Assembly (NCBI GenBank): GCA_902363135.1
Contig: CABIZF010000004.1
Location: 182,248 to 246,247, forward strand
DNA from: Lachnospiraceae bacterium
GTDB lineage: Bacteria > Bacillota > Clostridia > Lachnospirales > Lachnospiraceae
DNA length: 64,000 bases
Direction of reading: 5' to 3'
The notes under the pieces are model-generated. The model worked only from the letters and a program-made list of their open reading frames with translations. It had not been told where the DNA came from and made no database searches. Both the position numbers and the translations under genes were made by a program. Positions 27,111 through 36,659 of this stretch are shown here, piece by piece (the first letter of the stretch is position 1; each line of letters opens with the position of its first letter).

Positions 27111-29535
27111 AAAATGCTGCAAAATCCTCGTTCTTTCCGAATAAATGCGCATACTGCAGCAGCGCATATTTCTGCAGTCCCTCCCGGCTCGATGCATCCA
27201 GCATTTCCCCGGAATCTGCATAGAGCCCATCCGACTGAATAAATCCGAGTGTATCAATGACCGGCACCTCTTCTGAGAGATTCAGCAGAAAATTCTGGTA
27301 TGCATTCACCGGCACCCCTGCCACCTGCAAAAGCTCTGCCGCCAGATAGTTGGCCGACAATTTTTCAATCTGTGTTTCTTCTATATTATAGTTCGCCCAG
27401 ATAACAAACGGCGTCACATATTTGTTCTGATTTTTCTCCAGTTCATTTTCAGTATCTGCCTGATTTGCCATGCTGTTTATGAACGCATTATTCAGCCGCG
27501 GCCAGTGGTCGCCAAACATCAGGATGACCGTCGGCTCCTCCTCCTGCTCAAAATAGTTTACCAGCTGTTCAAAGGCCCGATCGGATTCTCTCAGCAGGGA
27601 AAGATACTCTTCCACATCATCGGATGTCTGTCCACCGGTATACTGTGGTGCATCCTCACTTCGGTAGCCGGAAAGATAGCCCCCATGATTCTGGATCGTG
27701 ACATTAAAGCAGAAGAAATGCTCCGATATCCCGGAATCCTTCCACGCCTCATACTGGCGGCATACCTCCTCATAATCTGCCTGATCGGATGGATAGCCGT
27801 GAATCTCTTCCAGCTCACCGACATCCGTATCCGTAAGAAAAGTATCAAATCCGAGCAGTGGATACACCTGATCCCGGTTCCAGTTTGATCCGCTCGCAAA
27901 ATGGCAGGCCAGTGTCTCATAACCATACTGTTTCAGATACGAGGCTAAGGATGGCAGCTCCCGTTTGACATAAGCCTGATACGGCGTGCTTCCGGTTGGC
28001 AGAAACTGCATCGTGCTTCCCGTCAGAAATTCAAACTCCGTATTCGCCGTACCGCCTCCGAATACCGGTACATATAAATTTCCCTTTACGGTATTTTCCT
28101 GTAAAGAATCAATAAAAGGCAACAGCTGCTTCGATGTCTGAATCCCGCCCACACTTGCAAAGTCGGTAAAAGACTCGTTCATGATCGCAATGATATTCGG
28201 CAGCTGTCCGGTCGAATCATTCTGCCCGGATCTTTCTGTCTGCTCCTGTATCAGCTCCGTCATCAGCTGCTCCACTGCTTCCACAGAATATCCCTCCGGT
28301 TTTTCCACCTTTTGATAGTTCTCATAAATATAGGTCGCCAGAAAATATCCGTACTTCTCATACGACGACGTGAGATTCCAGAAAAATCCTCCGTTTTTCC
28401 CGGTCGACAGGATCGGCTGCGACTGAAGATACCCAAAGCCCCCTGCAGTGAGCACCGCGAGCACACAAAACCAGACGATACGCTGCTTTCCGGTATAGCG
28501 CACAAAACGAATCTTATGCTCAACTGCAAATACCGTGAGCATCAGGAAAAAAGCGGCACACATCGAGATCGGCAAATCAAACTTGTATGCACTGCTCACT
28601 TCCCCTGCCGTCCCAATGCTGAGCAGGTCAGCCGGATGCAACGGGCTTCCCCGGAACTCCAGCACATAATACTCCGCCACACCGATCACAAAGCAAAGGA
28701 CCGTCCCCGACCTCAACAGCCAGCCGCCTCTCCAAAGAAATACAGACAGCACCGCAAACAGGAAGAAACAGAAAATGCAATTGTAAAACAGCCTCTGCCC
28801 GATCAATGTCATCAACGTATTTCCGGCCGCAATCTCCAGCAAACACACCCCGAGCACAACATGTCCGACCAGAAAAAGCGGCAGAAGATGCGTCTGCCAT
28901 ACCGGAATCAGAGGATACAGTACCGCATAAAAAAACAACAGCACCGTCATCCCCGCAAACAGCCACCACAGCGGATTCTGCGTGTAATAAGACTGATAAA
29001 CAAACAGGCCGTACAGCTTCTGCTCCTGTGCCTGCGCATTGACCGTCAGCGCTCCCAGCTCTCCTTCAGAAAGACACGGCAGCGTCTGCAGCTGCGGATA
29101 TTCATCTGTAATACCAGAAAAAGAAATGGTATACACATATTTTTTCCCTGGCTGTACGCGGATATGAAAAGAAATACCCTGCGCGCCATTTTCCACCAGT
29201 GCATCGCACGGCAGCTCCCGCGTCGCCAGGATCGCGCCATCCGCATCCTGCAAGGTGATAAGCATACTCCCGGTCGTCCCGTGCGCACCGATCGACACAT
29301 AGATCAGCTCCAGTATTCCATCCTGTGCATAGAATTCCTGTGAAATCACCGTGTTTTCTCCGAGCTCCGGTATGCTCTGCGGCTCCACCGATGTGTCCCA
29401 TCCGATTGCGGTCTGCGTTTCCTCACCGTAAAAATCCTGACGCCGAAGTCCCGTAATAAACGCACATACGAGAAGCATCAGCATCAGGATCATTCGAAAT
29501 CCGCTCCATGACTCTTTTGCCCATATTTTTTTCAT
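27094..29535 (-). CDS. LTA synthase family membrane sulfatase-fold enzyme
   Basis: An 813-residue protein. One N-terminal helix, an extracellular beta-rich insertion (about residues 45-185), then a further group of helices (about 190-370) precede a large extracellular sulfatase-fold domain. NIIAIMNESFTDF near residue 452 carries the probable nucleophile threonine, and LMFGDHWPRLN near 672 supplies metal ligands. Relatives transfer glycerol phosphate from phosphatidylglycerol to lipoteichoic acid or other glycans. The insertion between helix 1 and the helix cluster is more than the classic LtaS layout, so the acceptor may differ. The promoter at 29569-29597 drives it. Confidence 0.85.
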   Translation of the reverse strand: MKKIWAKESWSGFRMILMLMLLVCAFITGLRRQDFYGEETQTAIGWDTSVEPQSIPELGENTVISQEFYAQDGILELIYVSIGAHGTTGSMLITLQDADGAILATRELPCDALVENGAQGISFHIRVQPGKKYVYTISFSGITDEYPQLQTLPCLSEGELGALTVNAQAQEQKLYGLFVYQSYYTQNPLWWLFAGMTVLLFFYAVLYPLIPVWQTHLLPLFLVGHVVLGVCLLEIAAGNTLMTLIGQRLFYNCIFCFFLFAVLSVFLWRGGWLLRSGTVLCFVIGVAEYYVLEFRGSPLHPADLLSIGTAGEVSSAYKFDLPISMCAAFFLMLTVFAVEHKIRFVRYTGKQRIVWFCVLAVLTAGGFGYLQSQPILSTGKNGGFFWNLTSSYEKYGYFLATYIYENYQKVEKPEGYSVEAVEQLMTELIQEQTERSGQNDSTGQLPNIIAIMNESFTDFASVGGIQTSKQLLPFIDSLQENTVKGNLYVPVFGGGTANTEFEFLTGSTMQFLPTGSTPYQAYVKRELPSLASYLKQYGYETLACHFASGSNWNRDQVYPLLGFDTFLTDTDVGELEEIHGYPSDQADYEEVCRQYEAWKDSGISEHFFCFNVTIQNHGGYLSGYRSEDAPQYTGGQTSDDVEEYLSLLRESDRAFEQLVNYFEQEEEPTVILMFGDHWPRLNNAFINSMANQADTENELEKNQNKYVTPFVIWANYNIEETQIEKLSANYLAAELLQVAGVPVNAYQNFLLNLSEEVPVIDTLGFIQSDGLYADSGEMLDASSREGLQKYALLQYAHLFGKNEDFAAFFNRIK

Positions 29536-29568
29536 CGTTTTGTACCTCTTGCAGATTTTTCTCCTGCC

Positions 29569-29597
29569 ATCATAGCACGCAGCAGGTAAATCTGCAA
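29569..29597 (-). promoter_or_regulatory. SigA-like promoter of the LTA-synthase-like gene
   Basis: On the minus strand, TTGCAG (29592-29597) and TATGAT (29569-29574) have a 17-base spacer, about 35 bases upstream of the ATG. Confidence 0.6.
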
Positions 29598-29690
29598 GCG
29601 GTCTTTCGCATGGTGTTTCTCCAGCGCATTCTTGTCACTTTGCAGCTGAGTCTGCCAGCAGCGGCGTAGCTTTTACTATTCCGCGCAAGT

Positions 29691-29720
29691 CAAAGCGGAT
29701 ATTCGCGATCTGCGTTCAAG
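29691..29720. repeat. Minimal repeat A remnant
   Basis: CAAAGCGGATATTCGCGATC joined directly to TGCGTTCAAG keeps only the two ends of repeat A. It abuts the stop codon of the secreted protein gene at 29721. Confidence 0.6.
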
Positions 29721-30938
29721 TCATGCCTCGTACCGGCTCAGCGATGTCAGCGCCGCACAGATCGTATCGACATTCTCCGAGTACGCAGCCCCGGTCACAC
29801 AAAACACATACTGCGGATCGGTCGGATGGAAAAACATCACCGCACTGCAGTCCTCCGACTCCAGCCGGTAGGTGATGCAGCCGATTCCATTGATTTCCAC
29901 CAGATTATCGACCGTATACCCGGACTGACGAATCGCGTCTGCGAGCTCCTCTAAGGTATCCGTCCCCTGGCTGTATGCCCACACGACAGAAATTGCCGGA
30001 GCATTCTTTGCACCTGATGCATCACCGGCTAGGTAGAGCACACCCTGCTGTGTCTCTTCATCTGAAAGATCGTATACCGTCCAGTCACTTGGAAGATAGA
30101 GCCGGAACCCGTCCTGAAATGGTACCCAGGTACCGGTATAAGGCGCAGACGCCTCATCAAATGTTATACTTCCATTTAATGCATCCTGCGCACCGGCAGA
30201 TCCGGCGATGCTTCCCACTGTCCCGTCAGCACTTCCGATCGTCCCCTCTGTACCGGCTCCGTTCTGATCAATCATATCCTGCGCAGCCTGTGTCATCCCG
30301 TCTACGGTCTGGGAAGCCCCTTTGCCGGCTGAGCGGCTTGCATCCACATGCTGTGCATAATCACTGTCCCCGCCGGCCAGATACCAAAAACTCCCTGCCG
30401 CTTCCGTAAGCGCCTCGGAAGCATACCAGGACAACTCCGGAATCTCCTTTGCGCCAAACATATAGGTCTTTCCATTCATCGCGCAGAACAGACGGGTATC
30501 CTGAACCTGATATCCGCTCACCTCATAAGAGTAGATGGTTTTCACAAAGCTCCGATCCTTGATCGTCATTGTTCCTGCCGCTTCCATCACCTGAAGGTCC
30601 GGATATTCCCCGCGCATATACTCCGTAAACTGATCTGCGAAATCTGCTGCATCCGTATCATAAACGCCGACGATTACATACGGGATCGAACCATCCGCTC
30701 CGGTATAAATATAGACATATCCATCCTTCTCCGCAACTGCTGTATAAGAAGAAAGCTGCACAGAAATCCCAAGATCATCCAGCGCGATCACATCCCCCTG
30801 TGCATGCTCCTGCGCCGATATGGCAATCTCATTTTCTCCACCGGCCGATGCGACAAGTTCCTCCGAAGCCACCGCATTGCCGGAAATCATCATACCGGCC
30901 ATTACTGCTGCAAAAAACACATTCCATTTTCTTCTCAT
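29721..30938 (-). CDS. Secreted protein with two DcrB/PsbP-like segments, unknown function
   Basis: A 405-residue protein. The start at 30938 follows AAGGAGGAG; the frame stays open upstream but without a signal peptide in place. Signal peptide about 1-24 (AAVMAGMMISGNAVASEE). Two similar regions (about 50-175 and 275-405) each have a beta-strand opening such as GFRLYLPSDWTVYD and an open alpha/beta pattern reminiscent of DUF1795/PsbP-like folds, separated by a Gly/Ala/Ser-rich linker. Function is unknown. It follows the secreted protein gene at 31006 by about 70 bases, so it may belong to the same operon. Confidence 0.75.
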   Translation of the reverse strand: MRRKWNVFFAAVMAGMMISGNAVASEELVASAGGENEIAISAQEHAQGDVIALDDLGISVQLSSYTAVAEKDGYVYIYTGADGSIPYVIVGVYDTDAADFADQFTEYMRGEYPDLQVMEAAGTMTIKDRSFVKTIYSYEVSGYQVQDTRLFCAMNGKTYMFGAKEIPELSWYASEALTEAAGSFWYLAGGDSDYAQHVDASRSAGKGASQTVDGMTQAAQDMIDQNGAGTEGTIGSADGTVGSIAGSAGAQDALNGSITFDEASAPYTGTWVPFQDGFRLYLPSDWTVYDLSDEETQQGVLYLAGDASGAKNAPAISVVWAYSQGTDTLEELADAIRQSGYTVDNLVEINGIGCITYRLESEDCSAVMFFHPTDPQYVFCVTGAAYSENVDTICAALTSLSRYEA

Positions 30939-31005
30939 AAACCCGCTCCTCCTTATCCGGCGGATATATACAATCCGCATTTCTTTTTTCTGCTTCCCTG
31001 CCCGC

Positions 31006-32151
31006 TTAATTCGGATGCAGCTGCGTTGTCCCCGCAGGCTGCTCCTGTGTGTTCGATACATAGAGATTGCCCAGATCATCCGCATACACATAATCAAACG
31101 TATTTGAGACCTTTACATGCTCTCCATCCGGCATCGTATAGTCATTCTGTGACAAAATGTAGTCCGAAAACTGTTCTGCATCATAGGTGGCGCCACTTCC
31201 CATAGCATCACTGACACTGCTTTCACAGTAATCCTGCACCGTGGACATACTCGTACTGCCGTTTTGCAATATCTGCTTCACAATCTGATCCTGTGCTTTT
31301 TGAAAGGCCTCCACAAACTGATCCGTCAACTCCGTATTCCATATAAACTGTTCAAAGGCTGCTGCATGTTCCTCATATTCCGATTCCGGAGTCAGCATAA
31401 AAAATGCAAACGGCGCTTCCCATGAAATAAAAGCGGAACGGACGGTACCGACATAGGGCATTTCCTGTGTCGTTCCGAACTGGATCCCATCCGTTGTGCA
31501 AAGCACCGTCATACGATACGGCACCTCATCCAGCACAACCCGATAAGACTGTTCTGCAAGGCCTGCATAGGTACCCTCCAGCAAAAATCCGCTCACGGCA
31601 AACATCTGCTCCAACTCTGATATCTCTGCCTTACGCGCATCCATAAGCATAGCCACAGCCTGATCCAGCTCGTCTGCGACTGTGTGCTTCTCGATAAGCT
31701 CGATCTGATACCCGGAGAGAATCCCCTCTGCCAGGTAATCACAATAGTCCTCAGCCTCCATGAAATGCAGCATCGGCGTCATCGTCTCTGCATCAAATAT
31801 GCCGTCCCGGTGCTGCGTATAGTTGACACCACTCATAGAATCTTCTAGCTTATGCTCATAGACCACATAAGAATAGAAGCCCATCACCGTATTCTGATCC
31901 GGGCTCAGCGCCGTGATATACACCTGAGCAGGCGCTCCCGCACTCTGCCACTGTCCACACCACATCACCTGCCCTGCCGCCGCATAGCCAGACGGAATCA
32001 TACAGCGCGCGACAACCTTTCCCATCGCCGCATCCTGAATTTCTTCATATTTATAGGTTTTATAGAGCTGCATCTCTTCCGCCGTCACCGGAACCACCAG
32101 TCCGCCAATCAACGCGAAAAACAGACCGGTCAGGATGTCTCTTCTCTTCAT
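31006..32151 (-). CDS. Secreted protein of unknown function, coupled to the HTH regulator
   Basis: A 381-residue protein with a signal peptide (about 1-25, GLFFALIGGLVVPVTAEE). The rest has no recognised domain. It contains a PSGYAAAGQVMWCGQW segment and a C-terminal NTFDYVYADDLGNLYVSNT stretch like those in other secreted Lachnospiraceae proteins. A strong AAGGAGG precedes two adjacent ATG codons (32154 and 32151); the second has better spacing. The stop of the regulator gene overlaps this start, so translation is coupled. I infer an envelope role under control of the regulator. Confidence 0.75.
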   Translation of the reverse strand: MKRRDILTGLFFALIGGLVVPVTAEEMQLYKTYKYEEIQDAAMGKVVARCMIPSGYAAAGQVMWCGQWQSAGAPAQVYITALSPDQNTVMGFYSYVVYEHKLEDSMSGVNYTQHRDGIFDAETMTPMLHFMEAEDYCDYLAEGILSGYQIELIEKHTVADELDQAVAMLMDARKAEISELEQMFAVSGFLLEGTYAGLAEQSYRVVLDEVPYRMTVLCTTDGIQFGTTQEMPYVGTVRSAFISWEAPFAFFMLTPESEYEEHAAAFEQFIWNTELTDQFVEAFQKAQDQIVKQILQNGSTSMSTVQDYCESSVSDAMGSGATYDAEQFSDYILSQNDYTMPDGEHVKVSNTFDYVYADDLGNLYVSNTQEQPAGTTQLHPN

Positions 32152-33917
32152 CATCCTCCTCCTTCCTCCTGGAATTGCAATACACCATGGGTATCCTTTA
32201 TCGGAAGCACCAGATTCTCCAGCGCCTCCCGCAGCTTCGGATGGTGAATCACGAAATGGATCGCGGGTGCCCGATTTTTCGAGACCATACACCACTGTCC
32301 CTCCCGGCACAGCACCTGAATATTGTGAAAGCCTGCGGCATTTGTAAGCCGGAACCGGTATTGCTCCTGCCGCAGTGCATAGTCCTGTGCAGATTTTATG
32401 CATGCTCGGTATTCCGCATAGGTCAGCCGGATATCCTGCTCAAAAAAACATTCCGCCAGCGGCAGAATCGAAGGATACGCCTCATACTCAGCCTCAGAAA
32501 GCTCTGCCAGCTCATCCTCCACAAAGCTGTGTGTAAAAATCCGCTCCATTCGCTGCCATTCCCGCCTCTGATATTCCAAAATCTGCGTCTGTCGTTTCTT
32601 TTCCACCTCTGCCCGCTTCAGAATTGATACCAGCAACTCCTTTTTCATCGTAAAAAGCGGCGGAGCCGCCAGAATTCTTCTTCGCTTTCCCATGAGTTTC
32701 GCATCTGCGTCCAAAAAAGCATATAGCTCTTCCATACGTTCTTCTCGATAAATCCTCATAAGCGGGTGCGCCTTTTTCAAAAGAAACTGCATATTTTTCC
32801 GACAGATCGCCACTTCCTCCCTGCGGCTCGTCAGATAATAGTGCGCGAACTCATGATGCCCGCTGATACAGTCCCCGGTCATTGCCGCCTGCCCGGAAGC
32901 ATAATGCAGGTGGGAATAGATGCGATTCTGACTACCCTTCAGATAATAGGGTGAAATCTGTCCGGTCATATACAACGGCACCCAGTTTTCCAGCCCGAGC
33001 ATCATATCCTTTAAAGGCCGCTCCACATCATGAATGATATGGATACGAAGCCCTTTCTTCAGCACCATCGCCAATCCGAACATATACTTTTTTGCAAATT
33101 CTTCATCGGCTGCCATATCCTCCACCGGCATATCACTGCACAAATATACCGGCTCCATCGACTTTGCCAGCACCGTATGCTTCAGAAAATCCAGTTCTCC
33201 ATCCCGCATCTCCGAAAGCCCGTAATAATGCTTTGACACCGGAAGTGTAAACGGCACCTTAGGCACTCTCAAGCTGTCAAAATGAATCGCACGGATATAC
33301 TGCTCCAGATCAAAGTCATCTACCTTGTGCAGAAATCCGGACACATAATCGGTTCTTTCTCCTCCTTTCTGATACATCCATTGCTTCAGCAGCTGCACCG
33401 CAGCCTCTGTCTCCTGCAGCGCTTCCGCCTCACATCCGATCAGAGCGGCAAGACGCTCTAGCTCTCCCATTCCCGGACTGTTTTTCACGATATAAATACA
33501 TACGTTTTCAATAAATTCCTTCTCCCTGGCAGGCTTCCGCTTTCCCATACGAATTTTGGAAAGATAGGAAGCATCATAATGTAAAAAGGCCGCCAGCGCT
33601 GAAAGATTCACCTCCATGTCCCGCAGCAGAAGATCCAGCTTCTCATACGGAAATACAGGTAAATCTTTCAATTGCAGGCTCTCACGCAGACTGTTCCAAA
33701 TATGCGTCTCCTCCATATCCGGCTGCCCTCTTTTTTCCGCCAGCTGCGCGATCCCCTCTGCCAGCCGCTGAAGATATGCACTGTCAGCCGCAGGTATCCG
33801 ATCCCCCTTCCGGTAACGGCTGATGATCGTCTCCGACACCCCGCTTTCGGATGCCAGCTCTCTGCCTGTGCAGTGCAGCTTTTCCATATACATATTCAAC
33901 TGTTCCTGAAAATTCAT
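32151..33917 (-). CDS. Large regulator-like protein with two HTH segments
   Basis: A 588-residue cytoplasmic protein. An XRE-type helix-turn-helix is clear near residues 12-45 (GRELASESGVSETIISRYRKGDRIPA). A second, weaker one lies near 100-140 (LSALAAFLHYDASYLSKIRMGKRKPA). Residues 200-588 have no recognised domain but are rich in charged and aromatic residues and could sense a ligand or bind protein. The start at 33917 is the first ATG with a purine-rich site (GGGGGA) and gives a normal HTH placement; 34034 is rejected because it reads through the terminator. It has its own promoter and is coupled to a secreted protein gene. Confidence 0.75.
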   Translation of the reverse strand: MNFQEQLNMYMEKLHCTGRELASESGVSETIISRYRKGDRIPAADSAYLQRLAEGIAQLAEKRGQPDMEETHIWNSLRESLQLKDLPVFPYEKLDLLLRDMEVNLSALAAFLHYDASYLSKIRMGKRKPAREKEFIENVCIYIVKNSPGMGELERLAALIGCEAEALQETEAAVQLLKQWMYQKGGERTDYVSGFLHKVDDFDLEQYIRAIHFDSLRVPKVPFTLPVSKHYYGLSEMRDGELDFLKHTVLAKSMEPVYLCSDMPVEDMAADEEFAKKYMFGLAMVLKKGLRIHIIHDVERPLKDMMLGLENWVPLYMTGQISPYYLKGSQNRIYSHLHYASGQAAMTGDCISGHHEFAHYYLTSRREEVAICRKNMQFLLKKAHPLMRIYREERMEELYAFLDADAKLMGKRRRILAAPPLFTMKKELLVSILKRAEVEKKRQTQILEYQRREWQRMERIFTHSFVEDELAELSEAEYEAYPSILPLAECFFEQDIRLTYAEYRACIKSAQDYALRQEQYRFRLTNAAGFHNIQVLCREGQWCMVSKNRAPAIHFVIHHPKLREALENLVLPIKDTHGVLQFQEEGGG

Positions 33918-33969
33918 GCAATCCCCCGCTATTTCTTCTGAATATTCTGTTGCAATTGTTTCTATTTTC

Positions 33970-33998
33970 AGTATACTTGATTTCCTGCTTTTATGCAA
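33970..33998 (-). promoter_or_regulatory. Promoter of the HTH regulator operon
   Basis: On the minus strand, TTGCAT (33993-33998) and TATACT (33970-33975) are 17 bases apart. The -35 lies in the T tract of the upstream terminator. Confidence 0.6.
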
Positions 33999-34039
33999 AA
34001 AAATTACCGCATTTGTCCATGACAAATACGGCAATTTTT
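33997..34039 (-). terminator. Intrinsic terminator of rlmD
   Basis: AAATTGCCGTATTTGTC and GACAAATGCGGTAATTT pair with one G-U or mismatch around ATG, followed by a run of T on the minus strand. It lies a few bases after the rlmD stop. Confidence 0.85.
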
Positions 34040-34045
34040 CAACCT

Positions 34046-35407
34046 TTATTTATCCTTCCTTGACAGCAAGCAAACCGTTTCCACATGCACTGAATTTCCA
34101 AACATATCCGTCGGACAGCAGCACGTCAGCTCATAGTCATGATGGCACAGGTACTTCAGGTCGCGGGCCAGAGTCGCACTGTCGCAGCTGACGTAAACGA
34201 TACGCTTCGGAGCCATCTGTATCATGGTCGCAAGTACGCTCTCCTCACAGCCCTTGCGTGGTGGGTCTACGACAATGACATCGGCGGTGATGCCTTCCTT
34301 TTCATATTTTTCCGGTAGGACTTCCTCTGCCTTTCCAACAAAAAATTTTGCGTTCGTCATACCATTCAGCGCGGCATTGGCTTTTGCATCCTCAATCGCG
34401 GCCGGAACAATCTCGACACCGTATACCTGTTTCGCGCGCTGAGCCAGAAAAAGGGAGATCGTGCCGATACCACAGTACAGATCCCATACCGTCTCTTCAC
34501 CGGTCAGCCCCGCATATTCCAGCGCCTTATTGTAGAGCTTCTCCGTTTGAAGTGGATTGACCTGATAAAAAGAGAGCGGTGAGATTCGGAAACGGACGTT
34601 TCCGATCGTATCCTCAATGTACGGCTGCCCCCACAGCAATTTTATTTCACGTCCCATAATCACATTCGTCTGCTCACGGTTGATGTTTAATGTAATGCTC
34701 GCCATCCCCCGGATCGTGCGCAGCCTTTCTACCAGCGCGTCCGCATGCGGCAGGCTATCACCATTCACGATCAGACAGACCATCACCGCTCCGGTTGCAA
34801 AGCCTTTACGGATCATTACGTGGCGTACAAGGCCTTTCCCTGTCAGTTCCTCATATGGGCGGATATGATATTCCTTCATATGCTCCAGCACCAGATCCAG
34901 AATAACCCGATTTTCCTCCACACCAAGCAGACAGTCCTCACACTCGATAATCGCATGTGTCCGTCCGGCATAAAATCCGGCAATGATACGCCCATCCTTC
35001 GACATTCCAACCGGGAACTGCGCTTTGTTCCGGTAGCGGAACGGTTCCTCCATACCGATGATCGGCTCCATCGGCGGATGTTCAAATTTTCCGATGCGGA
35101 CCAGATTGTTCCGCACCTTTGCCTCTTTAAAACGCAGCTGTGCCGGATAGCTCATCGCCTGGATCTGACAACCGCCGCACTGACGCGCCACCGGACACCG
35201 CGCTGCAATGCGATCCGGGCTTGGCGTGATGAGACGGGTCAGCCGTGCATAGCCATATGTCTTTTTCAGCTTCATGATCTTCGCCTCTGCCACATCCCCG
35301 ATCACCGTATCTTTTATAAAAAATGCCATGCCATCGTAATGCCCGACGCCCAGACCTTCACTACTTAAATCTTCAATGGTCACTGTAATAAGATCGTCTT
35401 TTCGCAT
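34046..35407 (-). CDS. rlmD: 23S rRNA (uracil-5-)-methyltransferase RlmD-type
   Basis: A 453-residue protein. An N-terminal TRAM domain (residues 1-60, VTIEDLSSEGLGVGHYDG) is followed by four-cysteine iron-sulfur ligands beginning CPVARQCGGC near residue 78. The SAM domain has WDLYCGIGTISLFLA. VVDPPRKGCEESVLATM contains the nucleophilic cysteine. It uses SAM to make 5-methyluridine in 23S rRNA or tRNA. The start at 35407 has AGGAG upstream. It lies 13 bases after yhaM and ends at a terminator. TrmFO-independent RlmCD-type dual specificity is possible. Confidence 0.9.
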   Translation of the reverse strand: MRKDDLITVTIEDLSSEGLGVGHYDGMAFFIKDTVIGDVAEAKIMKLKKTYGYARLTRLITPSPDRIAARCPVARQCGGCQIQAMSYPAQLRFKEAKVRNNLVRIGKFEHPPMEPIIGMEEPFRYRNKAQFPVGMSKDGRIIAGFYAGRTHAIIECEDCLLGVEENRVILDLVLEHMKEYHIRPYEELTGKGLVRHVMIRKGFATGAVMVCLIVNGDSLPHADALVERLRTIRGMASITLNINREQTNVIMGREIKLLWGQPYIEDTIGNVRFRISPLSFYQVNPLQTEKLYNKALEYAGLTGEETVWDLYCGIGTISLFLAQRAKQVYGVEIVPAAIEDAKANAALNGMTNAKFFVGKAEEVLPEKYEKEGITADVIVVDPPRKGCEESVLATMIQMAPKRIVYVSCDSATLARDLKYLCHHDYELTCCCPTDMFGNSVHVETVCLLSRKDK

Positions 35408-35420
35408 GCTCTCTCCTATT

Positions 35421-36368
35421 CTACAGCTCTGAGCTCTGACGCAGATTTGACTCAAACAGGCGATTGTAGCCGAGCCAGTCCTTTGATGTCCCGGCTCCCT
35501 TTAAAATCTCACGCATCGTCTCGAGCTTCGCATCTGTATTGTCCGCATAATTTAATGCCATTGCTTCTGCCAGAGCCGGCTTCTTCGGAGAACCGTATTC
35601 CAGCTCACCGTGATGGGCTAAAATGCAATGCTGCAGCTCGCTCATCAGCTTCTTCGGGAAATTTTTGATATGGCGGCAGCCAAATCCGACAAGCTCACAT
35701 CCCATCACGATATGACCGAGCAGCTGTCCATCATCTGTATAATCGTTTTCAGGAAAGCCGGATATCTCCTTGAGCTTTCCGACATCATGAAACAGCGCTG
35801 CCGTAAAGAGCAGATCCCGCTTCAGATACGGGTACTGTTTTACATAAAAATCGCAGAGCTTTACGACACCAAGCGTGTGCTCCAGCAGTCCGCCTACAAA
35901 TCCGTGATGTACCGTCTTCGCCGCAGAATGACTCTTAAATGCTGAGATAAACGCCTCATTTTCTACAAAGTACATCTGAATCAGCTTCTGCAGATACGGA
36001 TTCTCTACCTGGCTCATGTAGCCCATCAGCTCCCGATACATCTCATCAATGTTCTTCTCACTGACCGGAAGGTAATCCTGTGCGACATACTCGGACTCGT
36101 CCGCCTTGCGCACTCGCTTGATATTCAGCTGCAGCGTTCCCTGAAAATTCGTGACATCTCCGGTGATAAAGACATAATCCATCACCTCAAAGTCTCCGAT
36201 CCCGGAAGAATTCGGGTCCCATATTTTGGAATCAATCGTTCCTGTCTTGTCCTGAAGAATCACGTTCTCATAGGCTTTTCCGTTTTTCGCGGTCGCCGCC
36301 TGCTTATATTTGCAAAGATAAACCTCGTTGATCTTGTCTCCTTCACGAAATGCTTCAATATATTTCAT
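35421..36368 (-). CDS. yhaM: 3'-5' exoribonuclease YhaM family
   Basis: A 315-residue protein with an N-terminal OB-fold domain (about residues 10-100, VILQDKTGTIDSKIWDP) and a C-terminal HD domain (about 155-280, HHGFVGGLLEHTLGV and AALFHDVGKLKE, with the metal-binding His and Asp residues). This is the YhaM/Cbf1 architecture, which trims RNA or DNA 3' ends with manganese. rlmD follows after 13 bases. A candidate small RNA or attenuator lies in its leader (36450-36521). Confidence 0.9.
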   Translation of the reverse strand: MKYIEAFREGDKINEVYLCKYKQAATAKNGKAYENVILQDKTGTIDSKIWDPNSSGIGDFEVMDYVFITGDVTNFQGTLQLNIKRVRKADESEYVAQDYLPVSEKNIDEMYRELMGYMSQVENPYLQKLIQMYFVENEAFISAFKSHSAAKTVHHGFVGGLLEHTLGVVKLCDFYVKQYPYLKRDLLFTAALFHDVGKLKEISGFPENDYTDDGQLLGHIVMGCELVGFGCRHIKNFPKKLMSELQHCILAHHGELEYGSPKKPALAEAMALNYADNTDAKLETMREILKGAGTSKDWLGYNRLFESNLRQSSEL

Positions 36369-36449
36369 ATTCTGCTTTCCTCTCTTCTATCCGTTTCCTG
36401 AATTGAATCCCCCGCCGCAAGCAGCAGGCAGTTGCCAAATATGCCCGTC

Positions 36450-36521
36450 AAAAAAGCTGCCAGAGGGCAGAGCAAAACAGGATGACGGCCCATAGAACTG
36501 TCATCCTGCATTTCTTTTTGG
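36450..36521 (-). ncRNA. Candidate short leader RNA ending in an intrinsic terminator
   Basis: On the minus strand a promoter at 36529-36557 should start transcription near 36521. It is followed by a strong hairpin CAGGATGAC/GTCATCCTG (36478-36486/36500-36508) with TTTT, then a second small hairpin CTGCC-CTCT-GGCAG with a run of six T (36450-36470). The product would be about 70 nt, ending before yhaM (start 36368). It could be a small RNA or an attenuator. The second hairpin is only 5 bp. It resembles no riboswitch I know. Confidence 0.45.
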
Positions 36522-36528
36522 CTATTCT

Positions 36529-36557
36529 ATTATAGAAGATAATCTGCATCTTCGCAA
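36529..36557 (-). promoter_or_regulatory. SigA-like promoter upstream of yhaM
   Basis: On the minus strand, TTGCGA (36552-36557) and TATAAT (36529-36534) have a 17-base spacer. Confidence 0.65.
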
Positions 36558-36659
36558 TCCCAAACGTGAGAAGATTTTCATGCCTGCGCAAAATCAGCCA
36601 CCGAATTCAGCATTACTGCACCTGAAGCCATATAACGGTGCCATGCGAATGCTGTATCT

